Source: Ciceribacter sp. T2.26MG-112.2
GTDB lineage: Bacteria > Pseudomonadota > Alphaproteobacteria > Rhizobiales > Rhizobiaceae
Direction: 5' to 3'
DNA: 64,000 bases
NCBI RefSeq assembly: GCF_900492205.1
Contig: NZ_UEYQ01000008.1
Span: forward strand, 1 to 64,000
Position numbers and translations under genes: made by a program
The notes under the pieces: generated by a model
Told to the model about the DNA's origin: nothing
The model's database searches: none
The model's input: only the letters and a program-made list of their open reading frames with translations
Shown here: positions 34,585-42,866 of the stretch, piece after piece
How positions within the stretch are numbered: the first letter of the stretch is position 1
Layout of the letters: the number at the start of each line of letters is the position of its first letter

Positions 34585-35526
34585 ATGTTTGAGTTTCGAC
34601 CCTACCGAAGCGGGGATGAGCCGGCGATTACGGCCCTGTTCGAGATCGTCTTCGGTCGCCCGATGAGCCTTGAATTCTGGCGGTGGCGCTTCCTCGACCA
34701 CCCGGCCGGCGGCCCGCTCGTCATGCTCGCTTTCGCCGAAGGCACGCTGGTTGGTCATTATGCGGCGAGCCGGGCGCCCCTCAGCCTTAATGGGGAATAC
34801 CACCCCGCCGCTCTTTCGATGACGACGATGACCCATCCGGACTGGCGGGGCCGTCGGCTGTTCGAGAAGACAGCCGAAGCGCTCTACGCCACGCTTCCGG
34901 CGCAGGAGATCGCGGCGGTCTATGGCTTTCCCAACCCGGCCGTGCATGCCCTTCGCATCATGCGGGCCGGCTGGTATGACAGTTACGAGGTCCCGACGCT
35001 CACGCTCGACATGGCTTCGCTGCGTCATCCGGCTCAACCAGACCCCGCCGTCCGCATCGCCGAGCGCATCGACGCACGGTTCGGACGCTTCTTCGCCAAG
35101 GTCGCCCCCGACCTGCCGATCGCACCGCACCGCGACAGCGAAATCCTGGCCTGGCGGATCGATCGCAATCCCGACAACATCTATAGGCGTTACGTGCTGG
35201 AGGAGGGCGACGAGATTGCCGGTTATGCGCTGACCAAGGCCTATGGCGCGGACATGCTCGATCTCGTGGAACTGCGCGCCGCAAGCGGGGCCGCGGCCCG
35301 TGCGCTGATCAACACCGTTGCCGCAGATGCGGCCGCCTCCGGTCGCACGCGCATCGCCACCTGGTGCCTGCCCAACGACCTGCACCGCCTGCCGCTCGAA
35401 ATGGCTGGCTTCAAGGCGTCGGCGCCCGTTACCTATTTCGGCGGCAGAACCTTCACGCCCCTTCCCGCCGACCTGACCGACGGCCGCCTCTGGCGCCTCT
35501 CCATGCTGGATTCCGATCTCTACTGA
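34585..35526 (+). CDS. GNAT-fold N-acetyltransferase
   Basis: A 313-residue protein with an N-terminal GNAT domain (FRPYRSGDEPAITALFEIVFG, LVGHYAASRAPL, and MTTMTHPDWRGRRLFEKTAE where acetyl-CoA binds). A degenerate second half contains YALTKAYGADMLDLVELRA, as in proteins with tandem GNAT folds. GNAT genes are frequent in nonulosonate loci, where they add variant N-acyl groups at C5 or C7. It starts three bases after legH. It could supply an extra acyl group to the sugar or act on another residue of the glycan. The exact acyl donor is unknown. Confidence 0.78.
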   Translation: MFEFRPYRSGDEPAITALFEIVFGRPMSLEFWRWRFLDHPAGGPLVMLAFAEGTLVGHYAASRAPLSLNGEYHPAALSMTTMTHPDWRGRRLFEKTAEALYATLPAQEIAAVYGFPNPAVHALRIMRAGWYDSYEVPTLTLDMASLRHPAQPDPAVRIAERIDARFGRFFAKVAPDLPIAPHRDSEILAWRIDRNPDNIYRRYVLEEGDEIAGYALTKAYGADMLDLVELRAASGAAARALINTVAADAAASGRTRIATWCLPNDLHRLPLEMAGFKASAPVTYFGGRTFTPLPADLTDGRLWRLSMLDSDLY

Positions 35527-35537
35527 ACGAAAGCAAT

Positions 35538-36707
35538 ATGACCAGAACAGTCCATTTCCTGACCGGAATTCGCTCCGAATACGATATTCTCGCCCCGATC
35601 ATCGCGGCCGTGGACGCACAGCCGGACCTCGATGCCGGCGTGATCGTCACCGGAGCGCACTTGACCGGACTGCACGGCCAATCCGTCCGCCAGATCGAGG
35701 CCGACGGCTATCGCATCGCCGCCCGCATTGATTCGCTGCTCGCCTCCGATGGCCTGGGCGGGCGGGTGAAGGGCATGGCGCTGCAACTGGCCGGCCTGAC
35801 CGACCTGTTCGCCCGAGAGCGTCCGGACTTCCTCGTTGTGATGGGCGACCGCGAGGAGGTCATGACCGGCGCCGTAGCGGCCATCTATCACCACATCCCG
35901 GTCGTCCATGTCGGTGGCGGCGACCATGCCGACGACGGCAATGTCGACAATCTCGTCCGCCACGCCGTGTCGAAGATGGCCCATCTCCACATGGCGACCA
36001 CGGAGCTCAGCGGCCAGCGCCTGCGCCAGCTGGGAGAGGAGCCCTGGCGCATCCACGTCACCGGCGCCTCCGGCCTCGACCGGATCATCGCCACCCCGGA
36101 CATGACACGTGACGAACTCGAGACCGCACTCGGCGTCGACTGGCATGGCGAGCCCTATGCGGTGCTGCTCTACCATCCGACGATCACCGACTTTTCCGAA
36201 GCGCGCTCCCACATGGCGTCGATCACGCGCGTGCTCGAGGCGAGCGGCCTGAACATTGCGGTGATGGCCCCCAATTCCGACCCCGGCAACCAGGCGATCA
36301 CCCTGGAGATCGACGCGCTGATTGCCCGCTGCCCGAAGGCCAAGGCCTTCACCTTCCTCGAACGCAAGGTGTTCATCAACATGCTGCGCCATGCGCGCGT
36401 GATGGTGGGCAATTCGTCCGCCGGCATCCTCGAAGCGCCGAGCATGGGCCTGCCGGTGGTCAATATCGGCATCCGCCAGAGAGGGCGCGAGCACGGCGAC
36501 AACGTGATCTTCACCGACTACGATGCCGGGGAAATCGCCGCGGCCATTGCCAGGGCCACGATGGACGAAGGTTTCCGTGCGCTGGTCGCGCAGCGGCGCA
36601 CGCCTTATGGCGACGGCAAGGCCGGGCAGCGGATCGCCGAGGTCTTGCGCACTGTCGAATTGGGCCGTGGCCTGCTCGATAAGAAATGGGTTCAGGGAGT
36701 ACGATAA
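35538..36707 (+). CDS. legG: hydrolysing nucleotide-sugar 2-epimerase (LegG/NeuC)
   Basis: A 389-residue NeuC-family enzyme that removes the nucleotide and inverts C2 to release the free 6-carbon sugar for LegI. Motifs include LTGIRSEYDILAPII, VVMGDREEVMTGAVAA, VVHVGGGDHADDGNVDNLVRHAVSKMAHLH, VTGASGLDRI and VGNSSAGILEAPSMGLPVVNIGIRQRGRE. The start is set at the ATG at 35538, eleven bases after the GNAT stop, because the conserved region begins immediately. The run from LegI to here (LegI-LegH-GNAT-LegG) mirrors known legionaminic loci. UDP- versus GDP-sugar specificity is not readable, but the PtmE-like gene suggests GDP. Confidence 0.88.
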   Translation: MTRTVHFLTGIRSEYDILAPIIAAVDAQPDLDAGVIVTGAHLTGLHGQSVRQIEADGYRIAARIDSLLASDGLGGRVKGMALQLAGLTDLFARERPDFLVVMGDREEVMTGAVAAIYHHIPVVHVGGGDHADDGNVDNLVRHAVSKMAHLHMATTELSGQRLRQLGEEPWRIHVTGASGLDRIIATPDMTRDELETALGVDWHGEPYAVLLYHPTITDFSEARSHMASITRVLEASGLNIAVMAPNSDPGNQAITLEIDALIARCPKAKAFTFLERKVFINMLRHARVMVGNSSAGILEAPSMGLPVVNIGIRQRGREHGDNVIFTDYDAGEIAAAIARATMDEGFRALVAQRRTPYGDGKAGQRIAEVLRTVELGRGLLDKKWVQGVR

Positions 36708-37390
36708 TGCTGTTGGAAAGCGGAAATGGACCGATCCTGGTCATTGCCCCTCATCCGGACGATGAGACACTCGGTGCCGGTGGCCTCCTGCTGCGCGCCC
36801 GCGCGGCCGGACGTCCGATCCACTGGCTGATCGTCACCGGCATCACCACAGAACAGGGCTGGCCGGCCGAGAAGGTCGCTCGTCGCGAAACCGAGATCGA
36901 CGCGGTGGCCAAGGCCTTCGGCTTTGCCGGCGTCCACCGCCTCGACCTACCGTCCGCCAAGCTCGAAACCCTTGCCCTCGGCGAGGTGATCGGCGGCATC
37001 GGCAAGATCGTCAATGAGGTCAAGCCGGAGATTATCCTCGTTCCGCATCGCGGCGATGCCCATTCGGACCACCACGTGGTCCATGCGGCGGCGACGGCCT
37101 GCGCAAAATGGTTCCGTTACCCTTCGGTGCGCTGGACGCTGGTCTACGAGACACTGTCCGAAACCGATGCGGGTCTATTTGCCGCTGATCCGTTCCTTCC
37201 CAACATCTTCGTCGATATCAGCGAACAGTTGGAGGAGAAGCTGCGCATTACCAAGATGTTCAATGACGAGATCGGCGAATTCCCCTTCCCCCGCAGCCTC
37301 GAGGCCATCCGGGCGCTGGCGATGACACGGGGAGCGGCATCGGGAACGAAAGCGGCGGAGGCCTTCATGCTGTTGCGCGGCCGGTTCTGA
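36707..37390 (+). CDS. PIG-L/LmbE-family deacetylase
   Basis: A 227-residue Zn-dependent deacetylase. The metal-binding motif PHPDDE is at residues 16-21 and the second motif HSDHHVVHAA about 110 residues later. The ATG at 36707 uses the last base of the legG stop codon and has GGGAG seven bases upstream. PIG-L enzymes remove N-acetyl groups from sugars (GlcNAc-PI, bacillithiol and mycothiol precursors). In this locus it may free an amino group on the legionaminate intermediate or on glucosamine before the GNAT adds another acyl group. Some nonulosonate clusters have such a gene; its role is not settled. Confidence 0.82.
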   Translation: MLLESGNGPILVIAPHPDDETLGAGGLLLRARAAGRPIHWLIVTGITTEQGWPAEKVARRETEIDAVAKAFGFAGVHRLDLPSAKLETLALGEVIGGIGKIVNEVKPEIILVPHRGDAHSDHHVVHAAATACAKWFRYPSVRWTLVYETLSETDAGLFAADPFLPNIFVDISEQLEEKLRITKMFNDEIGEFPFPRSLEAIRALAMTRGAASGTKAAEAFMLLRGRF

Positions 37391-37531
37391 ACAACGCGTT
37401 GCGGCGGGACCAGCGTCTCTCCGCCTCGCCTAAACCTTGCCACTCATCGAGGCATCCACTAAGCCTTTGATCGTTACCAGCGCGCCAAGAGGACATTCAA
37501 GCGGCGCAGGCAACAGGATTTCCGGAATCAC

Positions 37532-38755
37532 ATGCTTTCTACTTTTCCGCATATGCATCGCGAGCTTGGACTGGAGGGCGGATTGCGCAAGATCGGTCAG
37601 ACCGTTCGCTGGTGGATGGAGGGCGCGCCGGGCCGGTTGAGCCGCAAGCGTTACGTGCGTCTCTATCAGCAGGGTCAGTTCGAGGAGGCCGCACTGGCCT
37701 TGCGGCAGGCCCTCGAGGCAACGCCGGACGACGCGCAATTGATGTTACAGGTGGCGAACCTTTCACGCTTCGGCCTGCTGCCCCTCGAAGAGGCCCTGTC
37801 GCTGCTGCGGCGTATCGCTACGAAGGCGCCGCACGCCGCTGCCCGGCAGGCACTCGTCAGCATGATCAATCTGCTGTGGGAGCGCAGGGGTGCTGACGCG
37901 GCCATGGAATGGTTCGCGCCTCTGGTTGGCGATGAAAAGACGACGGCGCGTCTCCTTTTGCGGGCCGCAGCGCTTGCCCATGAGGCCGGAGAAACGAGGA
38001 AGGCATTTGACCTGCTGAACCGGGTTGGCCACAACGATCCGGCGGCCCTGCCGTCGATGGGCTATCTCGATCTGATCCTCGCGATCGCTGACGATGGCGC
38101 GGCGGAACTTCCCCAGGCCGGACGGGCGCGCGCCGTTGCCGCCCACCTGTCCCGTTTCGAAGGGACGTTCACACAGATGATTGCGGGCACCGCCGGACAT
38201 GTGGCGGTCGTTGCCAACGGACCGTCCCTCGAAGGTCTGGCGCTCGGTCGCATCATCGATTCGCACCAGCTCGTCGTTCGCTTCAACAACCACGCCGCAA
38301 AACCGGGATCCGCCGATCAGGGGGAGCGGACGAACATCTGGTTCCGGCCGACCGAATTTACCCACGTGCCGATGCGCGAGGCGCCTGCTCCCGAACTCAT
38401 GGCGCTCACCGGCTGTAACATCCGAAACCGGTATTCCAACGGACTACAAGTGCTCGAACCCTATGTGCACGCAGAGCTGCCGGTCGAACTGGTGCCGAAG
38501 GAACTGTATGCCCGTCTGTTCGCTGCCCTCGACGCCTCGCCAAGTGCTGGCCTGATCGGGCTTGCGTGGACCCATGAGGCGGTGGGAAGAAAATTGTCAC
38601 CCGCACAGGTTTTCGGCTATTCCCTGGGCCGCAATACTTCCGCCGTCTCGCATTATTATGGTAAGCGCCATACAAGCTCCTGGCCCAGCCGCCATAATTG
38701 GCAGGCGGAACATAGTCTCTTCCAGTCACTGATAAGCGAGGTCATCTCCGCGTGA
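37532..38755 (+). CDS. TPR-GT29 sialyltransferase-like glycosyltransferase
   Basis: A 407-residue protein. Residues about 40-210 are TPR-like helical repeats (RLYQQGQFEEAALALRQALE). Residues about 223-400 carry the sialylmotifs of family GT29: motif L HVAVVANGPSLEGLALG plus IIDSHQLVVRFN at 223-252, motif S SAGLIGLAWTHEA plus VFGYSLG around 338-365, then HNWQAE (motif VS-like His388 and Glu393). GT29 is the animal-type sialyltransferase fold using CMP-activated nonulosonates and is uncommon in bacteria. With a CMP-legionaminate pathway next door it is the best candidate for attaching that sugar. It is unusual in having the TPR part at the N-terminus. A 141-bp gap precedes it; its stop overlaps the next gene (GTGA). 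Confidence 0.82.
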   Translation: MLSTFPHMHRELGLEGGLRKIGQTVRWWMEGAPGRLSRKRYVRLYQQGQFEEAALALRQALEATPDDAQLMLQVANLSRFGLLPLEEALSLLRRIATKAPHAAARQALVSMINLLWERRGADAAMEWFAPLVGDEKTTARLLLRAAALAHEAGETRKAFDLLNRVGHNDPAALPSMGYLDLILAIADDGAAELPQAGRARAVAAHLSRFEGTFTQMIAGTAGHVAVVANGPSLEGLALGRIIDSHQLVVRFNNHAAKPGSADQGERTNIWFRPTEFTHVPMREAPAPELMALTGCNIRNRYSNGLQVLEPYVHAELPVELVPKELYARLFAALDASPSAGLIGLAWTHEAVGRKLSPAQVFGYSLGRNTSAVSHYYGKRHTSSWPSRHNWQAEHSLFQSLISEVISA

Positions 38756-39705
38756 TTCCAACAATCCTGGTCGTTGGCTGCGGCAATATCGGACGCCGCC
38801 ACATTGAAGCGCTTGCCGCCGCGGGCCGGCCAATGCGGGTGATCGGCATAGAGCCCGGCGAGGGCGCACGCGCCCAGGCCGCGGCACTCGTTGCCCCTTT
38901 TACCAATGGATCAACGGTGCTTGCCGACATGGACGGCGTGCCGGATGTCGCGGATCTGGCGATCATCGCCACCTCGGCGGCCCATCGCCGGTCGGCCTTC
39001 GAGGCACTGTTGTCACGCTGCACACCGAAAGCGGTTATTTTCGAGAAGGTGCTTTTCACCACACGCGCGGACCTGGACGCCGTCGGCCAGATGCTGGCTG
39101 CGCGGGCAATCCCCGCCTTCGTCAATTGCGGCCGCCGCGGCTTTCCCGCCTATGACCGGCTGCGCGATCAGCTGGCGGGCCGGCGCGGCCTGTCGATGGA
39201 GGTCACCGGCCCCGGCTGGAACCTCGGCTCTAATGCCATCCATTTCATCGACCTTGCCGAGCATGTTCTTGGGGACCGGACCGTCGCGCTGGACGAAACC
39301 GGTCTCGACCCCAAGCCGGAGCCGGCACGCATCGCGGGATGCGTCGACCTGTTCGGCACGCTGCGCGGCAAGCTGGCAGGCGGCGGCACAATTGCCATCA
39401 CCCAGGAGCGCGCTCCGGGCGAACCGGTTTCGATCACCTTTTTCGGCGACGGGGAAAGCTGGCGGGTGGAGGAAGGCGCGAAAAGGCTCGTTCATCGCAA
39501 TGCGGCCGGCGAAGAGAACGTGCAGGTTTTCGAACCGCTGTTCGTCAGCGGCATGCCCCATCTCTATACCGAAATTCTCGACGGCAAGGGATGTCGCCTG
39601 ACGCCCTACGAACAGTCGGCAGCGCAGCACGCGCTGTTCCTCGACGTGTTTCGCCGGCGTCTCGATCTTTCCAACTCGGAGGACGTGCCTTGCCCGATCA
39701 GCTGA
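38752..39705 (+). CDS. Gfo/Idh/MocA-family oxidoreductase 1
   Basis: A 317-residue NAD(P)-dependent oxidoreductase. The N-terminal Rossmann fold is clear (ILVVGCGNIGRRHIEALAAAG), followed by IFEKVLFTTRADLDAVGQML where the family EKP motif is EKV here. The C-terminal substrate domain contains NCGRRGFPAYDRLR and SNAIHFIDLAEHVLG (His and Asp of the catalytic helix). The GTG start overlaps the GT29 stop. It may oxidise or reduce a sugar nucleotide or a nonulosonate. The neighbouring second member suggests a two-step oxidation/reduction or a heteromeric pair. The Pro to Val change in EKP could alter cofactor geometry. Confidence 0.8.
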   Translation: MIPTILVVGCGNIGRRHIEALAAAGRPMRVIGIEPGEGARAQAAALVAPFTNGSTVLADMDGVPDVADLAIIATSAAHRRSAFEALLSRCTPKAVIFEKVLFTTRADLDAVGQMLAARAIPAFVNCGRRGFPAYDRLRDQLAGRRGLSMEVTGPGWNLGSNAIHFIDLAEHVLGDRTVALDETGLDPKPEPARIAGCVDLFGTLRGKLAGGGTIAITQERAPGEPVSITFFGDGESWRVEEGAKRLVHRNAAGEENVQVFEPLFVSGMPHLYTEILDGKGCRLTPYEQSAAQHALFLDVFRRRLDLSNSEDVPCPIS

Positions 39706-40679
39706 CCACCTTGCTCCTCGTCGGGACCGGCGCGATGTCGGGCGCCTATGCCAAGGTGCTGAAGGCGCTCGGCCAGCCCTTTTTCGCAGCCGGTCGCGGC
39801 GCAGAGCGCGCCGAAGCCTTTGCCCGGGAATGGGGCGTCGAGGCGGACCACGGCCCGCTGACCGAGCAGATCGCACGGTTCAAGACCGTTCCGCAAACCG
39901 CGATCGTCGCCGTCAGCGCCGTCAATCTTGCCGAAGCGACGGCTCAACTCATCAAGGCCGGCGTGCGCCGCCTGCTGGTGGAAAAGCCGGTCGCCCTCAA
40001 TCAGGCCGATGCCGAAAAGCTGGACGCCCTCGCACGCGATGCGGGCGCCGAAGTCCATGTGGCCTACAATCGCCGTTTCTATGCGTCGGTCGAGGCCGCC
40101 CGGAAGATCATCGACGCCGATGGCGGCGTGCTGTCGGTCAAGTTCGACTTCACCGAGGCACGTACGCGAATCGAGGCGCTGGACAAGGATCCGGCCGAGC
40201 TTGCCGGCTGGCTCTACGGCAATTCGACCCATGTGATCGATCTCGCCTTCTTCCTCGGGGGGCACCCGAAGACGATATTCGCCCAGAGCCGCGGCGGGCT
40301 TGGCTGGCACCCGTCCGGAGCGATCTTCACCGGCTGCGGCACGACCGACAAGGGCGCCGATTTTTCCTACCATGCCAACTGGCTCGCGCCGGGTCGCTGG
40401 GGCGTCGAGGTGATGACGGCCAAGAGCCGGCTCGTCCTGCAGCCCATGGAGCAGCTGTTCCTGCAGAACCAGCAGAGTTTCGCCGTGGAAGCCGTGGCGA
40501 TCGACGACGCCCTGGACAAGGAATTCAAGCCAGGCCTCTACCGGCAGACGGAAGCGTTCCTGTCCGGCAAGCCCGATCCCCGCCTGATGAGCCTGTCGGA
40601 ACAGGCCAAGGCTTTCAAGGACTACACCGTCATCCGCGACGGCAACATCTCGAACTTCGAAGGAGACATCCGGTCATGA
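39690..40679 (+). CDS. Gfo/Idh/MocA-family oxidoreductase 2
   Basis: A 329-residue oxidoreductase: Rossmann start LLLVGTGAMSGAYAKVL, the standard LVEKPVALNQADAEKL, then AYNRRFYASVEAARKII and GNSTHVIDLAFFLGGHP (catalytic His/Asp helix). The TTG start at 39690 is supported by GGAGG seven bases upstream and overlaps the previous gene by 16 bp. Legionaminic loci of the PtmA/PtmF type use an oxidoreductase in nucleotide-sugar supply, but PtmA is a short-chain dehydrogenase, so this is not the same. It probably acts in series with the upstream paralogue on a cluster-specific sugar. Confidence 0.82.
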   Translation: MPDQLTTLLLVGTGAMSGAYAKVLKALGQPFFAAGRGAERAEAFAREWGVEADHGPLTEQIARFKTVPQTAIVAVSAVNLAEATAQLIKAGVRRLLVEKPVALNQADAEKLDALARDAGAEVHVAYNRRFYASVEAARKIIDADGGVLSVKFDFTEARTRIEALDKDPAELAGWLYGNSTHVIDLAFFLGGHPKTIFAQSRGGLGWHPSGAIFTGCGTTDKGADFSYHANWLAPGRWGVEVMTAKSRLVLQPMEQLFLQNQQSFAVEAVAIDDALDKEFKPGLYRQTEAFLSGKPDPRLMSLSEQAKAFKDYTVIRDGNISNFEGDIRS

Positions 40680-41689
40680 GCAACCTGTCTGGCAAAACCA
40701 TCCTCGTGACCGGCGCCGACGGCTTCATCGGCTCGCATCTGGTCGAGCATCTGGTGCGCCAGGGCTTCAAGGTCCGCGCCTTCTCGCTCTACAACAGCTT
40801 CGGTACCTGGGGCTGGCTCGATCGCGTCGCGCCCGACGTGCAGGGCTCGTTCGAAGTGTTCAGCGGCGACATTCGCGATCCGAACGGGGTGGCGACCGCC
40901 ATGCGCGGCTGCGATGTCGTGCTGCATCTGGCGGCCCTGATCGCCATTCCCTATTCCTACCATTCGCCCGACACCTATATCGACACGAACATCAAGGGCA
41001 CACTCAACGTGCTGCAGGCGGCGCGCCTCTTGGAAACCGAGCGGGTCGTGCACACCTCGACCAGCGAAGTCTACGGCACCGCCCAGTTCGTTCCGATCAC
41101 CGAGGAACACCCGCTGGTCGGCCAGTCGCCCTACTCGGCCTCGAAGATCGGCGCGGACCAGCTGGCGCTGTCGTTCTACCGCTCGTTCGGCACACCGGTC
41201 ACCGTAATCCGCCCGTTCAACACCTTCGGCCCGCGCCAGTCGACGCGCGCCGTGCTGCCGACGATCATCACCCAGCTCGCCGCGGGCAAGAAGGAAGTCC
41301 GCCTCGGCAAGCTCAGCCCGACGCGCGACTTCACCTACGTCGCCGATACCGTCAAGGCCTTCCAGGCCATGGCCGAAAGCCCGAACGTGCTGGGCGAAGT
41401 GGTCAATTTCGGCAGCGGCTTCGAGATCTCGATCGAGAACGCGGTCAGCACCATCATCGACATCATGGGCGTGAACGCCCAGATCGTTTCCGAAGAACAG
41501 CGCCAGCGCCCGGAACTGAGCGAAGTCGATCGCCTGTGGGCCGGTATCGACAAGGCCAAGCGCCTGACCGACTGGAAGCCCGGCTATTCGGGCCACGAGG
41601 GCTTTGCCCGCGGCATTCGCGAAACGATCGAATGGTTCAGCAATCCGAGCAATCTGGCCCTGTACAAGGCCGACACCTACGGAATCTGA
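40676..41689 (+). CDS. legB: NDP-GlcNAc 4,6-dehydratase (LegB-like)
   Basis: A 337-residue extended short-chain dehydrogenase. NAD binding is at ILVTGADGFIGSHLVEHL, the catalytic Thr/Ser region at HTSTSEVYGTA and the YxxxK at YSASKIGADQLAL. Further motifs are RPFNTFGPRQS and NFGSGFEISIENAV. These are the marks of LegB, which makes the 4-keto-6-deoxy sugar from GDP-GlcNAc (or UDP-GlcNAc in other routes). The ATGA overlap with the previous gene shows translational coupling; legC starts one base after its stop. The shorter PseB type, which also inverts C5, is less likely by sequence feel, in line with LegC rather than PseC following. Confidence 0.88.
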   Translation: MSNLSGKTILVTGADGFIGSHLVEHLVRQGFKVRAFSLYNSFGTWGWLDRVAPDVQGSFEVFSGDIRDPNGVATAMRGCDVVLHLAALIAIPYSYHSPDTYIDTNIKGTLNVLQAARLLETERVVHTSTSEVYGTAQFVPITEEHPLVGQSPYSASKIGADQLALSFYRSFGTPVTVIRPFNTFGPRQSTRAVLPTIITQLAAGKKEVRLGKLSPTRDFTYVADTVKAFQAMAESPNVLGEVVNFGSGFEISIENAVSTIIDIMGVNAQIVSEEQRQRPELSEVDRLWAGIDKAKRLTDWKPGYSGHEGFARGIRETIEWFSNPSNLALYKADTYGI

Positions 41690-41690
41690 C

Positions 41691-42866
41691 ATGGCAAACC
41701 TGGATATCGCACGCGCCGTCCAAATCCTGCGCGAGACCGCCGCCCCCGACGGCCAGTCCGTCGTCCTGCACGAGCCGCGCTTCGCCGGGGCGGAGTGGGA
41801 ATATGTCAAGGACTGCCTCGACACCGGCTGGGTCTCGTCGGTCGGCGCCTATGTCGACCGCTTCGAGAAGGAGCTGGCGGAGGCCTTCGGCGTTCGCCGC
41901 GCCATCGCCGCCGTCAACGGCACGGCCGCCCTGCACATCGCCCTAATGCTCGCCGGCGTCAAACCCGGCGACGAGGTTCTGATCCCGGCACTGACCTTCG
42001 CGGCAACCGCCAATGCGGTCGCCTATTGCGGTGCCATTCCCCACTTCGTCGACAGCACCATGGAAACGCTCGGGCTCGATCCCGAAGCGCTCGACGCCTG
42101 GCTTTCGGAGATTGCCGAACCGGGGGCAGACGGTCCGGTCAACCGCAAGACCGGCCGCCGGCTGGCCGCCGTCGTGCCGATGCACGCCTTCGGTCATCCG
42201 ATGGCGATCGACCGGCTGCTCGAGGTCTGCGAAAAATGGGGCATTCCGGTCGTCGAGGACGCCGCGGAATCGCTCGGAACCCTGTCGAACGGGCGCCCGC
42301 TCGGCGGGCGCGGCCTGGTCGGCATCACCAGCTTCAACGGCAACAAGATCATCACCACCGGCGGCGGCGGCGCGATCCTGACCAATGACGAGGAACTCGG
42401 CGCGCGCGCCAAGTATCTGACGACGACCGCCAAGCGGCCGCATCGCTGGGCATTCTGGCACGACGAACTGGGCTACAACTACCGCCTGCCCAATCTCAAC
42501 GCCGCGCTCGGCTGCGCGCAGCTGCAACAGCTGCCGACCTTCCTCGCCGCCAAACGGCGTCTGGCCGAGCGCTACAAGCAGGCCTTCGACGGGATCGAGG
42601 GCCTTCGCTTCTTCGTCGAACCGGAGGGCGCCAAGAGCAATTACTGGCTGAACGCCGTGATCCTCGACGACGCCGCGCAACGGGACGACTTCCTGGCTGC
42701 CACCAACGATGCCGGCCTGATGACCCGTCCCTGCTGGGCGCTGATGTGCGACCTGCCGATGTACGAGACGAGCCCGTCCATGCCCCTGCCCGTCGCCCGC
42801 GCCATCGAGCAGCGACTGGTCAACATCCCCAGCAGCGCCGTCCTTGCCCTGGAGCCCGCCGAATGA
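41691..42866 (+). CDS. legC: PLP-dependent 4-aminotransferase (LegC-like)
   Basis: A 391-residue aminotransferase of the DegT/DnrJ/EryC1 family. It has AAVNGTAALHIALMLAGVKPGDEVLIPALTF-type core motifs in shorter blocks, the cofactor-contacting VVEDAAESLG, and the PLP lysine in SFNGNKIITTGGGG. The extended N-terminus (LRETAAPDGQSVVLHEPRFAGAEW) is typical of LegC rather than PseC or WecE. It adds the 4-amino group to the 4-keto-6-deoxy sugar made by LegB. Its stop overlaps the SGNH gene (ATGA). Confidence 0.9.
   Translation: MANLDIARAVQILRETAAPDGQSVVLHEPRFAGAEWEYVKDCLDTGWVSSVGAYVDRFEKELAEAFGVRRAIAAVNGTAALHIALMLAGVKPGDEVLIPALTFAATANAVAYCGAIPHFVDSTMETLGLDPEALDAWLSEIAEPGADGPVNRKTGRRLAAVVPMHAFGHPMAIDRLLEVCEKWGIPVVEDAAESLGTLSNGRPLGGRGLVGITSFNGNKIITTGGGGAILTNDEELGARAKYLTTTAKRPHRWAFWHDELGYNYRLPNLNAALGCAQLQQLPTFLAAKRRLAERYKQAFDGIEGLRFFVEPEGAKSNYWLNAVILDDAAQRDDFLAATNDAGLMTRPCWALMCDLPMYETSPSMPLPVARAIEQRLVNIPSSAVLALEPAE

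Noticed and set aside
33523-35385. A 620-codon minus-strand frame across legI, legH and the GNAT gene
   Set aside because: It covers three overlapping plus-strand genes with clear family motifs and has no coherent protein pattern.
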